The notes beneath the pieces were generated by a model. It was not told the DNA's origin. It saw only the letters and a program-made list of their open reading frames with translations, and ran no database searches. Shown here in pieces: positions 22,751-34,432 of a stretch of DNA of 64,000 nt (position 1 is the stretch's first letter; each line of letters opens with the position of its first letter). The DNA is from Toxonevra muliebris. Its lineage: Eukaryota; Arthropoda; Insecta; Diptera; Pallopteridae. The stretch lies in the NCBI GenBank assembly GCA_963691655.1, contig OY829329.1, positions 20,040,708 through 20,104,707 of the forward strand, given 5' to 3'. The position numbers were made by a program, and so were the translations under genes.

Positions 22751-24460
22751 ATCTAGATGAACACAAAGAAAAAGCTTTTTTTGAAATCAGATAATATCTT
22801 CAGGTTTCGATTTGATGCCATTTTTGTTTATTAATCGTTTCTCAATAATGTTCCTTTATTCGTTCAATGGAGAAACTGTATGTATGACGGTGGTTTGTCA
22901 GGCAATATTTTCGTTCACTGTTGTTGGGTTTTGCTTCTTAAATGGCTTCTTATTATTGTTCAACGAAGAATCAATCTGACGAATAACCACATTCATATTA
23001 ATGCCTACGATGTCAATGTTAGGAACGTGTTTGAAAATTTCAGGATATTTCTGTAGAAGATTATGTCAGTTTACCGCAGATTGGCATTATGTGCAATATT
23101 AATCATGATAAGGTTAAAGAAGCCATTAAGCATGGAATTGTCTGAAACCACGATATAAAATGCAGTGGAAAAGCTATTTGAAAATTTTCCTCTTGAGATA
23201 GTATGTTACTCAGTTTTAGAGATTTTCTAATTTCACAGAGATTCCAGAAATATATTTCCCTTTTATTAAAAAAAAAAAGGCAGTGGTTTCCTTGTGACTT
23301 TTCAGCAGTACTCGGTATAATATAAAAGTAGTAGATTTGAAAGTTACACTAATAAGATCCAAACAACCTTTTACATAGTGTGTTTTCAATTACCAACATA
23401 TATGAGATCAATAGTAATATAATTGGATGCGTTGACGTAATTAATACGATGTGATGAAAATAGCAAAATGGCACAAAGTGAAAAGAGAGGAAAAATTAAC
23501 AACAATGACACTACGTTCTAGGTTCTTATTAATCACAGACCAATTAAGAAACTTTAATAACCTTTTCTTAAATCTTTGGATCCACACGCTAGTGCACTCA
23601 ATAATTTTTGCCTCGTATAACCAGTAAGTTGTCGTAAAGTTATATTTACAGTCTGGCAACGTCAAATATGCATAAGTTTTTTTATATGCGCTTGGTAACT
23701 CTGCAATTTGACATCCTTTTTATTGTAATGGGAAATTTTATACGCAAAAAGTAAAGATGAATCTTGTGTAGTTGTAAAGCACATGATAAGGAATTTATAT
23801 TTCAAATCAGCTCTAGTCAATCAAGGTATTCATTAACAATCAGTCCTAAGTGAAATCAAGGTACGATATCTGTGTATTCGCAGCTTGTTTCTGTGTTTGG
23901 AAGTGGAGACAGTGAACAAGAATCTTTCCGTTAAATCCGTTTCTACGAGAATTGCTTTGACAAATCAAGAAATAAGGTAAGTATAATTTTAACGCACTTC
24001 GAAATTCGCTAATATAAATTAATAGCGGAAAGAAGGATCTATTAGCAATGGCATAATTTTTGCCTGAAGAACATGTGCTATCACCCACTGAGTTTTGCAC
24101 ACAATGTTTTGTTTTTGATTCCAAAAACCTTGCAATAATTATTTCAAATAGTTTGATAAATTTATTTCATATCATTTATAAAAAGTAAAACAATTTACAA
24201 TTTATTTTTTAAATCATGATAAAAGTTTTTTAATCCAGAACTGGCAAAAATATTGAAATAAAGCGCCTAACACTCGCGGCGCAGCTTCATTTACTTCTTA
24301 TCATGAATATGACTTATTTCTGGTGAAGGCGACCATCTAGAAATCTTCCTTTTAAATAATTTTTGGACTTCGTTCTTAGCGTCGGAGAGATTAACAAAGG
24401 ATCACTAGGTTGGTTGGGGGGAAAACATAAACATAAATGTAATTTCATATCTTTAATTTT
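22751..24460. other. Non-coding AT-rich DNA
   Basis: No open frame with recognisable motifs, no splice-compatible conserved exon, no RNA gene. Nothing beyond A/T runs (for example the A-run at 23269-23278). Confidence 0.5.
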
Positions 24461-24461
24461 C

Positions 24462-25000
24462 GATTAGGTTAGGATGGAGTGGCTGTCTATTAGAGATGGG
24501 CGCGTGAGCACTTTTTGACTCACGCTCACGGCTTTCAAAATACTACTCACGTATGTTAACGCATGTTGGCATTAAAAAAAAAAATCACGCACATTGAAAT
24601 TTTTCCAGACAATTTTTTATTTATGTAAATAAAAATTAAGTGTTTTTTATGAATACAATTGTATGCACATATAAGTAAATGCTTTTTTTTTACACTAAAT
24701 ATTTACCTGTTTTCATTTAAAAATAAAATTTAGTCCACATGTTCACTGAGTATTCAGATTTTTAACACCAAAATTATTTAAGAAAATGTGAATTATAACG
24801 ACGTCATGGTAAAAAGTAACTTATACTCAAGCATTTCCACGTCGAAAATATGTAACGCTTACACGTGTTCTCGTGGAAATGCTCACGTAAAAATTAAGTA
24901 ACGTGCGTGCGTGCTCACGCGAGTCACGTAAAATTCATGTCACGCGGCCATCTCTACTGTTTATAGACACACTTAGGCCTGAACGGCCCAATGAATTGCT
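24462..25000 (-). mobile_element. LINE 3' tail split by a hAT-like MITE
   Basis: TTAGGTTAGGATGGAGTGGC before, and AGACACACTTAGGCCTGAAC after, the insertion at 24491-24956 re-join into a sequence that matches the 31443-31513 tail (TTAGGTTAGAGTGTCT ... AGGCTTGAACGGCCCA). It is the minus-strand 3' end of a LINE family that terminates in CCTAACCTAA-like sequence. Confidence 0.55.
24491..24956. mobile_element. hAT-like MITE, 466 bp, with 8-bp target duplication
   Basis: Termini TAGAGATGGGCGCGTGA (left) and TCACGCGGCCATCTCTA (right) are inverted repeats with one mismatch. The flanks CTGTCTAT (24483-24490) and CTGTTTAT (24957-24964) are an 8-bp duplication with one mismatch. The ends are rich in GTGAGC/GCTCAC repeats. 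Non-coding. Confidence 0.8.
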
Positions 25001-26507
25001 TTTATAAAATCCTCTCAGTTTCGCGTCATGTACTCATTGGTAGATGGCACAATTATAGCAACACTACATCTTCATTAGCACTAAAAACCGAACTCAGTTC
25101 GATCAGCCTGAACGAAGACTTTTTCATTCGTTCGGCTCAAGCTAACATTTACATCGCCTGAGCATTGTTTTCTAGCGAACAAATGCTGAACTATGTTTCA
25201 ACGCTGCACCATTTATACTGGACGACCGAATGAAGATTTTGTCGTTCATTCGGGCGGTCAGAACTTTGCTTGTCGAATTCATACTCATTTTTCTTCTAAT
25301 GTTTTTTCTACGTTTTTAACTGACATCCTCCTCCATTCTTTTATAGCGTATGGCGATTGACTATATCAAATCAAACTTATATTGAATATTTTTAACCAGA
25401 ATCATAGAGAAATCTTCAGTGTCGAATGTAAAATCTCAATTATCGAAACTTATCTAATGATATTAGAAACGAATCTGTGTAAAATGTAGAAAAGACTTGT
25501 TGGAGTTTCTTATCATACCAAGAACTTTTTACACTCGTACATTATACAAGGCGAAAGCACTAATGCCGTAACCGGCCAAAGTTATCACATAATATGCACA
25601 TATATTGTTACAACATAAAATATGACTGTGATTTTTCTATAATACACTAGAATATATGAATGTACGCACATTCGACTAATGGGTCTGAACAAGCCTTGCT
25701 GCAGCCAACCGATACCTAAATATACATATTTATAGGGAACAAGTAAGCAAGCAAACAAGAAAGCAAACAAACAAACAACAAACGAACGAAGAAATTGAGA
25801 CCCACCAGTTCATACGTTTTCGTATCGTCGTATCGTCGAACCAACAATACGAATTCCAATTCTAGGTGATAAGAAGCCCCTACTACTAAGTACTTACTAC
25901 TACTGCAATATACTGTTTTATAGGTACTACTTAACTTCTTCAATAAAAAGGTGATAAACATTGCGGCTTCTTCGCAAATAGTGTGCGGTTGTATTTATTA
26001 CTACCAGACAATTTGTGTCACACAATATTGTGCTTTTTTTGTATGTGCATGTTTTTTTATGGAGCGATCCAACCGCGCGCGTAGAATAATAGTTCAATAA
26101 GTAGAAAAATAATTTTTGAAAACAAAATATTTTTCAATTTAAGAAATTTGATGAAATACAAAGTGCAATTTTACGGTAAAATAAAATTATGAGCTTTAAA
26201 AAAAAAGCTAAATTAATAAAATAAAAACGAACGAAAAGCAAGCGCCACCGTAACAACGAAAAAATAAAAATTAAAAAAAAGTGTAACAATTCTAATAAAG
26301 TAAAAAATATATTTATAATAAAAAAAAAAAAAAATACAAATCATAAGTAACCAAGAGTAATTAATGACCTGCCGGTTTCATAGTAGCATCAACCATCAAT
26401 TCACTTCCACTTCTTACTACAATACATACTTGTGTGCTGCTACACAATCAAACTCGAAGTAGTCAATCAGTCAGTTGGTTGGTTGGTTCAGTTGGTTCTA
26501 ACATTGA
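25000..26507 (+). promoter_or_regulatory. Upstream region and probable 5' UTR of the 26.5-kb exon
   Basis: No coding frame. It holds two hairpin-forming segments (25108-25260), A-rich leader-like sequence at 26150-26340 and a TCAGTTGGTTGG stretch at 26469 that contains an initiator-like TCAGTT. The transcription start cannot be placed from sequence alone. Confidence 0.3.
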
Positions 26508-27018
26508 GTGAAACAGTATTATATGCATCTTGCAATAGCAATGATGCAAACTTTGAAACCACCACCACCGCCATTGCCACCATTGCACCAACATCAACCG
26601 CAACATCCATCATTAGCCTCGTCATTTCTTAACAGTAGTAGTAACCTGGCCGCCATGGATAATCACCATCCTATCCATCAGCAACATCCACAACAACAAT
26701 TGTTGCTGCATCAGCAAACTACTACACCAGCGATATTGCAGCATCAACAACTCCCACACCCACATCCACAACAATCAACACCGCCACAAGCTCACCTTGC
26801 ACCATTGCCACCGCCACAACAATCAGCATTGCCGTCGTTGGTGTTGGCGAGCAGCAGTACCACTAGTAATAGCCTGCAGCAGCAACAACAACAACAATCA
26901 CATCAAGATACTAGCACCAACCATCATCATCATCATCAACAACAACATCTCAGCAACAACGATGACCCAAATCCTGAGATGGTTCTCGCTTTAATTTCGA
27001 GAAATAGAGCGCTTGAGG
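26508..27018 (+). CDS. First coding exon of an unrecognised gene (Gln/His/Pro-rich N-terminus)
   Basis: The open frame from ATG 26508 gives 170 codons plus one base and stops being coding at a strong donor, G|GTAAGT, at 27019. Residues about 20-150 are low complexity: runs of Pro, Gln and His (for example from CAG/CAA and CAT tracts at 26879-26947). The last stretch, NDDPNPEMVLALISRNRALEG, is not low complexity, looks like the start of an amphipathic or coiled-coil helix, and is interrupted by the intron. In-frame Mets at codons 6, 12 and 13 make the exact start uncertain. No downstream exon was found before 64000. I do not recognise the family; a regulatory or scaffold protein would be typical of such composition, but that is only inference. 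Confidence 0.6.
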
Positions 27019-28049
27019 GTAAGTTGCGGTAAAATAAAAATCATCACTTTTGAAATAACTCAATATGAAATGTGTTATGATATGGTATTTTTTTTTTTTT
27101 TTTTTGTGAGAAATTTTGAAGAAATGAAAAAGTGAATTAAAAATTTCTTCAATGATTTTTTGGTATAATTTCGTGGTGCATCAAAATTATATGAATATTT
27201 GCTCCAAATCCATATCCATATCAAATCGTACTCAAAATCCATAGTAAAATTTTTTATAAATATGTTTACTTGTTTATTTTATTATTTAGGATTTTCGGCT
27301 AATTCAACCTCTAACACCTCGTGTTGTCACATTAACTTCTAAAAATTTGTGAAGAAAGGTGCGAATTAGAGCAATTTGAATTTGAAAATATTTATGTTTG
27401 CACCGATTTTAAAGTTTCGCTGTGATTTTCGGCACTAATAACCTAGGTCTTTCTCACTAACAATTTTTTAAATGTCATTTTCATACAGCACTCGTTCATG
27501 CTTGCACTCGTATAAACAGCCATTTAAGACCACTTATTGGAATGAAGTTATTTTGAACGAAGAGAGTTTTTAGAAAAAGAGTGGTACCAGTGGGTGGTGG
27601 GAAGAGAAATCTATATGACTACATTGGAATGTCATGAAATAAAATGATGCTTTTTAAACATTATGTGTTTCGAACCAAACTGAAAATATTTGTACATACA
27701 CTCCGCGTAATTGAATAGAAGTTTTAACGGAATCGCTCTAAGTTTAGTGGAACAGGCAAAATATCCAGGACTCTTCCCAGATAAGAAATTAAGCTGGAAA
27801 GCTAATACCCTATTTAGAACCTGAAATCGTGCATTGGCTTTTTACAGCAGTTATTAATCCAATTCTATTTTATGATGCAATGGTTTAATAGTTTAGTGGA
27901 CAGCTCTTCAGAAAGAAGTCTACAGAAAGGTATTTGGCTGGGTTCAAAGAACGGCATCATTATTGATCACAGGTGCCTTAAGAACAACCTCTTCCTTACA
28001 CATAAACACCATTCTCCACTTAACTCTTGTTGACCTCTTTACGAAACAG

Positions 28050-28850
28050 GTCGCGGCCAACTCGGCTATAAGCTAAATTTAGTCAGTCCCTAGTCTGAAT
28101 CATTTGTAGGCTATTCAAAAATTCTTTCGGAAATCACCGCCTTATCTTAGAACATTGACTACATCCTCCCCATACCCTTTTTCGACAACCATTTTATCAC
28201 TTCCATTCTTTCGAGAGAGGATATGATTGAGGGTCAATCCCAGCAAAAGGATGCGATGTGTCCTTATACCGACGGATCCAAACTGGATGTAAGGGTAGGG
28301 GGAGGGGTATTCTCTGAGAAATTAGAATTAAGCTTATCGTTTTCCTGCCTGACCACTGCAGCATTTTTCAAGCTGAGGTCATGGCCATACAGGTACCGGC
28401 GAAGTGACTGAAAAATAATAAAGTATCACTGATCTCTAAGGTAGCTTTTGATAGTCGTCGTCTACCCAACGAAGTGGCAGTAACAACTGATCACTGTCTT
28501 ATAGGCGTGCACGGCTCTAGATTGGGTGCGCCCTCAAACGACTATTGCAGAAGTTGTAAAGAGGAAGAAGAGTAAGAATCCATTTCTCGTAAATTATGCT
28601 TCTGCCCTGCCCTGGCTATCTGTAGAAAAAATACCGTAGGTTAATATTTTCTAGACGACTTGTCCGACTTGAGGTAAACTGACCAAGGAGACCTACTTAA
28701 ATATATAACGAAGTCTAATTGGTTCGACTAATTTCAGGTTCTGCTCTAAAGAGGGTGGATGAAACACCCACTTGGTAACACAACGGACCGTATTTGGCCT
28801 TAGTGTGCCCTGACGGACAGTCAACCTAACCTAATCTTGTATCAGAATTT
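28050..28850 (+). mobile_element. LINE remnant: RNase H, Cys/His tail and 3' end
   Basis: The plus strand reads PYTDGSKLDVRVGGGVFSE at 28260-28320, the start of an RNase H domain (first catalytic Asp in YTDGS). After frame breaks it gives HGSRLGAPSNDYCRSCKEEE, CFCPAL and FLDDLSDL of the ORF2 C-terminus. It terminates with a CAACCTAACCTAA tail at about 28831-28843. Several stops; the reverse transcriptase part is absent or unreadable. Its 3' part resembles 42.13-42.43 kb. Confidence 0.75.
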
Positions 28851-31442
28851 GACGTGTCTGGTTATAACGTGGGCTAGGCAAAAAGGAGACTTCTTTCCTT
28901 TTTTAATATAGCAATTCGATTTTATTTATTTTCTTTATTATTTCTATAAGTTCTACGTAAATCGTTCTCAATTATATACATACATACATCCATTAGAGTG
29001 GATCGGATTTGCAACCCCAATTTGTATATGGATTTTTGAAAAGAGGGGCTAATACAATTAGTTTAGCATCATTTTTTATAAAAGAAAAAAAAAACAATAT
29101 TTTAACTATTATCGAGTTTTATAGATATTTTTCTAGCTGCTTCTTTTGATTTCAAATTTCGCTGAAACTTTGCTATCGATGTTTTTCGGGGAAAATTTCA
29201 ATGGACAACTTTAGAGGACGCTCCAGTACAAGAATTTGTAATATTAAAAAATAATGATGTCAAAGCACTTGTATTTAACCTCTTTTATCTAAAACTAATT
29301 TAAAAAGAGGGATTAAAATGACGCTGTAGTGCAATCCAGTCTAATATATGGTCTTGAACCTTGCAGTGTTTCAGTTATGAAAGCAAAAAACAACGCGAAT
29401 TTATACTCTTCTCGTATTTCTTGATGAGATTTTGATGATTTCCATTAGTTGAGTTTCTTGACTCTTAGCAGAATATTTAGGGTCCAATAAAATTATTTAA
29501 CTATAATTTTCTTCAGCGAGTTCATTTGTCATTGAATTCTCAGCAAAGCTGCTTAAATATAAAAGCATAATGTAAATATTTTTAAAGTAACAAAAATGCA
29601 TTACAGAATTTGTATGAACAAGATTACTGATGATTTTTATATGTCGCACGTTTCGCATTCGATAGCTATCGAAATGGTACATTATGCGTCGGTTCGAGAT
29701 AAAGAAAGAGAAGCCCCTGAAATTACTGTTCACGTGACTTTTTTTTTTTTTTTTTTTTTTTTTTGAGGAGTTTCATCTTTGTACATAGTATTGCAAAAGA
29801 AAAAGCTTACATTATATGGCAATGTAGTATTAAAAGATAATGTGTCGCAGCTGAGATGAAATGATTTTATGACAACTGTAATTAGAAACAAATATAAATA
29901 ATAATGTTTATATACAACATACAAACATACATACTATGCATATACATTTGTTTGTGTACATTCAATTTGGCAACTTGAAATGGTTGCTATTTCATTGCTG
30001 GACTTGTGACTTTTCTTCCTGCTGCAAACATATACACTTCTCCCCTGTGATTGTACACATACGCCCCGTTGACACACGTTCTGTGTTTTGACGCCTCCTG
30101 CGTGGCCATTTATAGCGTCGTTCGTCGTACCGTTTACTTTTCGTTTGCTATATTACATTCGTTTGTTGTTTTCTTTGGAGGATCAACAGGCACGTGTCGT
30201 TAATTTTTTGTTCTTTCCCAGCATTTAATCCCAACGGACCCGAACGCACAACGTTCGCTGCTGCCTCTGGTTTTCGTTTCGCAAAACGAGCAGAAAAATT
30301 GAATTATTTGCTTGAGGCTTTTTTTTGTTGTTGTTTTTGTGTAACCGGAAACTTGTAACCAGAAACAAATATTTTATTTTTACGAGCATATCCATATTCA
30401 ATTCATTTATGCCCATGTTCTCATGTATTTACTCTTCAGCCCTCTCTCTCTCTCTTCCATGTGTGCGGTTGTAGTGTTTCCCGTGTTTCATTTCTTTGAA
30501 CCCGTTATACTACTTGCTGATTGAGAGTAATTGTTTGCTCACTGTCAAAAATTGAGTAAATATGTTTGTCATTTCACTTGCGCTGCACTTGCAACGCCGT
30601 CACCGCGCACTTAACGCACTTAACTGCTCTGTTCTTCGTTAGTGTTTTTTGTGGCTGCCTCGTGCCGCTTTGTGCGGCATGATGTATTAACGCATATTCT
30701 TCCTTTTCATGTTTTCTTCATACTTCTTGCTACAACTACTTGCTACATACACATAGGGTTGATCGTAATTTGTTTTATGTCAACATTGAATCCTCGATTC
30801 GTTACGGGTTCTTTTCGTTATGGGTTCACAGTTCTTAATACCACCATATCGTATACATTTTTAGTAAACGTCAGTGTACGTGTGTGTTTGTTAGTCTATG
30901 GGCTCGCTCGCTCGCTTGTTTATCAAGTGAGATACTTGAGTTAAGCCAACACCACTTGAGGATGGGATTTTATTGTTATTAGTATTATTAAAACTTATTA
31001 AATTAGAAGGGGGTTGTTGTCGTTGTTGTTTTTATTTTTCTCCTGTGGTAAGTGCTCTGGATTACATAGCAAGTGTTTAAATTATTTCTTAACTTTATTT
31101 GTAAATAATGTAAATATCAATTAAAAATTCTAAAATACCTAAATGAATTTAGTTAAGAACTTTTTTTTAGAGCTAGAGTAATGCAAAAGATGCAATCCAA
31201 GACTCAGATTTATCACATTAATTCTAGTTTGATTTTGGAATAGTATCTTCTTCATTTCTGCTGCTCTTTATACATTTTTATATAATTATGTACACGCGAA
31301 AACTATTTTATAATTTTATGAACTTCAAATAAAAACCAAAATGCAGTCTGCATTGCTGCTCGAAAAATGTAAATAAATAGCGAATGGCAGTAATTAGGGA
31401 TGGGAATTTTCTAAATAATTATCGATATTGCCGACAAGCATC

Positions 31443-31513
31443 GATATTGTTAGGTTAGAGTGTCTAGGTAGCACACGTAGGCTTGAACGGCCCATTGTGA
31501 TACCACAGCAATA
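31443..31513 (-). mobile_element. LINE 3' tail fragment
   Basis: TTAGGTTAGAGTGTCTAGGT, then AGGCTTGAACGGCCCA, matches the split tail at 24.46-25.0 kb, on the minus strand with CCTAA at its 3' terminus. It is bordered on the left by TAGGGATGGG at 31397, a hAT-like end. Confidence 0.5.
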
Positions 31514-31856
31514 TCGTTAAGGGGTTAAATCAATTAACAAATGAGAGAGAGAGAAGACACGAGTAACGGCATTTCTCAGAATTATCTAACGAATTATCTG
31601 CATACACAAATAACAAAACAAACACCAACGAGTAGTTTGGTTCTCTTTTGATATTTGTTTTTTCATAAAGAGATTTCTTGAGCAAAAAAAGAAAAAAAAA
31701 ATAGCCCCAGTTACTGTATTACCCACTGAATTGTAATTGCAGAAGATCGGAGATATGTGGAAATAGCAGCGACTAGTAGTATAATGATAACAGGATATAT
31801 GAAGTATCAGGTAATTTTTTTCTGAATTGCTGCGATTTTTGAAATGGAGTTGAGAG

Positions 31857-34150
31857 TAGGCTAGATTAAACCAAAGCACTCAGTATCAAGGACCATTGTA
31901 ATATACGGGCGATAGAGCCAGTATAAGAGAGTAGAGAGGCAGGAATTAATTGTGAGGGGGTATAAGACGAAAAGCTTCAGGTCTCTCAACCTTGAACTTC
32001 TTAGTTTCGTTAGAAACTCCGGAACAGTATGGATATTTTTCATACTCAAGACATCACTACTCAACAGCTTTAAACTGATTCTCACGAACGCCGGACAGTT
32101 ACAAATATAATGCTCCGTAGTATCGTCGTCCTCAACACACGATTGGTAGGTTGGATCGGTGATGACGCCCATGTTAGTCATATTCTGACCACATGTGTTG
32201 TGCCCTGTGATGAAAACTACCAGCTTCCCAGTTTCAGAAGAAATTCCGCTGATTTCCGGTTAGGTTGTCTCACGAAACACTTTGCGGTTCTGCTGGAGTC
32301 AAACTCGGACCATCTTTCTCTATGGATAGAACCCACGAAGTCATTGATCCAACGCATAACCGCCCCAGAGCTTACGCCTGGAGCTCATATAAGAGATATC
32401 GGCATAACTTGTTGTGTTTTGCAACACTATTTAGTTTTGTCTTACTCTCGCTGACCAATTTTGAAGAGCTGACAGGGTTAGCAAGGCCCATCAGTACAGC
32501 CTGGCTATCACTGCAGATGCCTATACATTTTCCACGCCATCTCTTCTCAATTATGCAGCCCGCCACGTTAAGGATAGCGAAAACCTCCGTTAGGACGACT
32601 GTCGCCAACTGTCCAGTGGCAAAAGTGTACTTGGTATCATCGTCCAACTATCAACCGGATCCAGTCGGTTTTGGATTCGTCGGTATAGAAGACATCACCG
32701 AGACCTCGGAGTACGACTTATGGATTTAACCATTGATCTCGTTCCGGAAACCTGACATTATATCTTCTTCCGAAGCGGATACAAGGCACGTGATTGTCCA
32801 CGGGCATCAAGAACCGTAGGCACTGTACTGACAACTGGTGGTATATCTGACTATCATACCATATCCGCCTCGACATGACAGACTCCATTTAACCGGAATC
32901 TAGGCCGCTCTCATCGCTTCTTTACGGATTTGCAGATCCCGAGGAAACAAGTCAAGTAAGGCATTGAGCGCATCACCAGATGCAGTACACATTGCACCAG
33001 TGGTATGCAGGCACACACTTCTCTGAAGGCTGGTCACAAAGGATGCTGTGGACTTAACCTAAGCTCATCCCCACCATACTACGGAGGCATACGTGGCAAT
33101 GTAGCAAATGTGTAAGCAGTATATTAGAGCTGGATTCAGACCCCAAGTCTTGCCAAAAGCTCGCCTGCACCATCAGAAAACCAGCAGTGCATGCGAGACC
33201 TCGTCTTGCTCGAGGTGCTTTTACTAGGATTCACTAAAAGACCCCGCTTTTTAATGGACACTGTCTATAAGAACCGGCCCAAGATTAGTACGCACACATC
33301 GTTAGCATGAATATGAACTCCAAAATTCTGCAAATAAAGAAAGTACGCTCCCTTGGGCATCCTCTCTCAACCTCGACCATGACACTGTCTTCGCTTTCTC
33401 TTCCCGTGATAAGCAGCCGTTTGGATAAAATGGCATGAATTCATCGAATGACAATCTCTTCAACACCATATTGTCTGGCCGAAGAGCACATCGAGTCGTT
33501 GTCAAAAACCCCTTTAAACACTCCCATGGTGTAGTTCCTTGCTTCCAGCCCTTGCCCAATTGTATTAACACAGTCGTGAAGAGTTGATTTATAGGATTTT
33601 TCAGAGGGTTTTAACTTTCAGCCTGATGTGCTTCTCGACTATGCGTTCCAGACTTTTAAGCAAAAACGACCCCAAGCTTATCGGTCGGAAATTTTTAAGT
33701 AGAGCGTAGTTATCGCTTCCTTAATACAACTTTAACCGATCGCCAAAGACGTAGAATGTATCCGTGAGTGAGGCAAGCCATGAAAATCCTTTCCAAAAGC
33801 TTCATATTTTTTCATAATTGGATAAACACCCTTGGGAGCTTAAAGTCATCGAATAACGAAAAGGCAAACCTTAATGTCTCTTCAGTGACTATCCTAGAAG
33901 CTTTAAACCAATCGAGCTTTCTGTTACTAGAGACCACCTGACCAGGAGTATTGACAACGAGCTGAGGAGCAGCTATGCTGCAACCCGGGAGTGCGTTGAA
34001 AGGAGTACGTTATTAACTTCTGACCTGGAGTTGGTGTAGGAGCCATCGGGCTTCAGAAATGAGTCCAGTCTAGCCGGCCGATTCCTTTCAAGAACTTTGC
34101 ATAGCCTCGCCGAACTCTTTCGAAAACTTAGCGATTTTCGAACACCAATG
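31857..34150 (-). mobile_element. Degenerate non-LTR retrotransposon (Jockey/R1-like): RT, RNase H and C-terminal tail
   Basis: Reading the minus strand from about 34.1 to 31.86 kb: RT pieces (NDVCVLILGRF in place of the usual YADD context, GLLVNPSKST, then LARLGV and YGG near 33.1 kb), RNase H (LTEVFAILNVAGCI..., CIGICSDSQAVLMGL at 32.65-32.37 kb) and the closing motif DPTYQSCVEDDDTTEHYICNCPAF at 32.15 kb. At least three frames are needed, with stops and indels, so the copy is dead. GC content is visibly higher than the surroundings, as expected for an insertion. The 5' end, any ORF1 and the endonuclease were not recognised. Confidence 0.8.
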
Positions 34151-34261
34151 ACGAATACAAGACTTACGTAGTAGTCTTAATAATAATAACTTTAAAAAAT
34201 TGGTTTAGATTTATAGAAGAGTTTAAAAAAAAGTGATTTAACCCACAATAAATCCAGGGTT

Positions 34262-34432
34262 TCTTTTTTTTTTTTTTGAAGGTTCAATTCTCAAGTATTC
34301 CCGCACTTAGTTACCACAGTGATTTATTACAAACATTTTAAAAAGTAATTACTCGCCGCCTGTGAATCGAACCTGAGGCAGCTGGGACTTCTGTCTAGCG
34401 ATTAAATGCATAATCAGTGTGAATCTTCGCAA
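34262..34432 (-). repeat. Possible tRNA-derived SINE
   Basis: The minus strand contains GGTTCGATTC (about 34355-34364), a good RNA polymerase III B box. It is preceded about 30 nt upstream by AATCGCTAGACAGAAG in the position of an A box, though the A box is poor. The flanks hold a T-run at 34263-34277. It does not fold into a tRNA cloverleaf I can defend, so a decayed SINE or tRNA relic is the best reading. Confidence 0.35.

Noticed and set aside
29740..29764. Long T-run as a terminator
   Set aside because: A 25-nt T homopolymer in a eukaryotic intronic region with no upstream Pol III gene. It is simple-sequence DNA.
32110..32729. Plus-strand open frames of 114 and 154 codons
   Set aside because: They are antisense to LINE RNase H and tail sequences that read convincingly on the minus strand.
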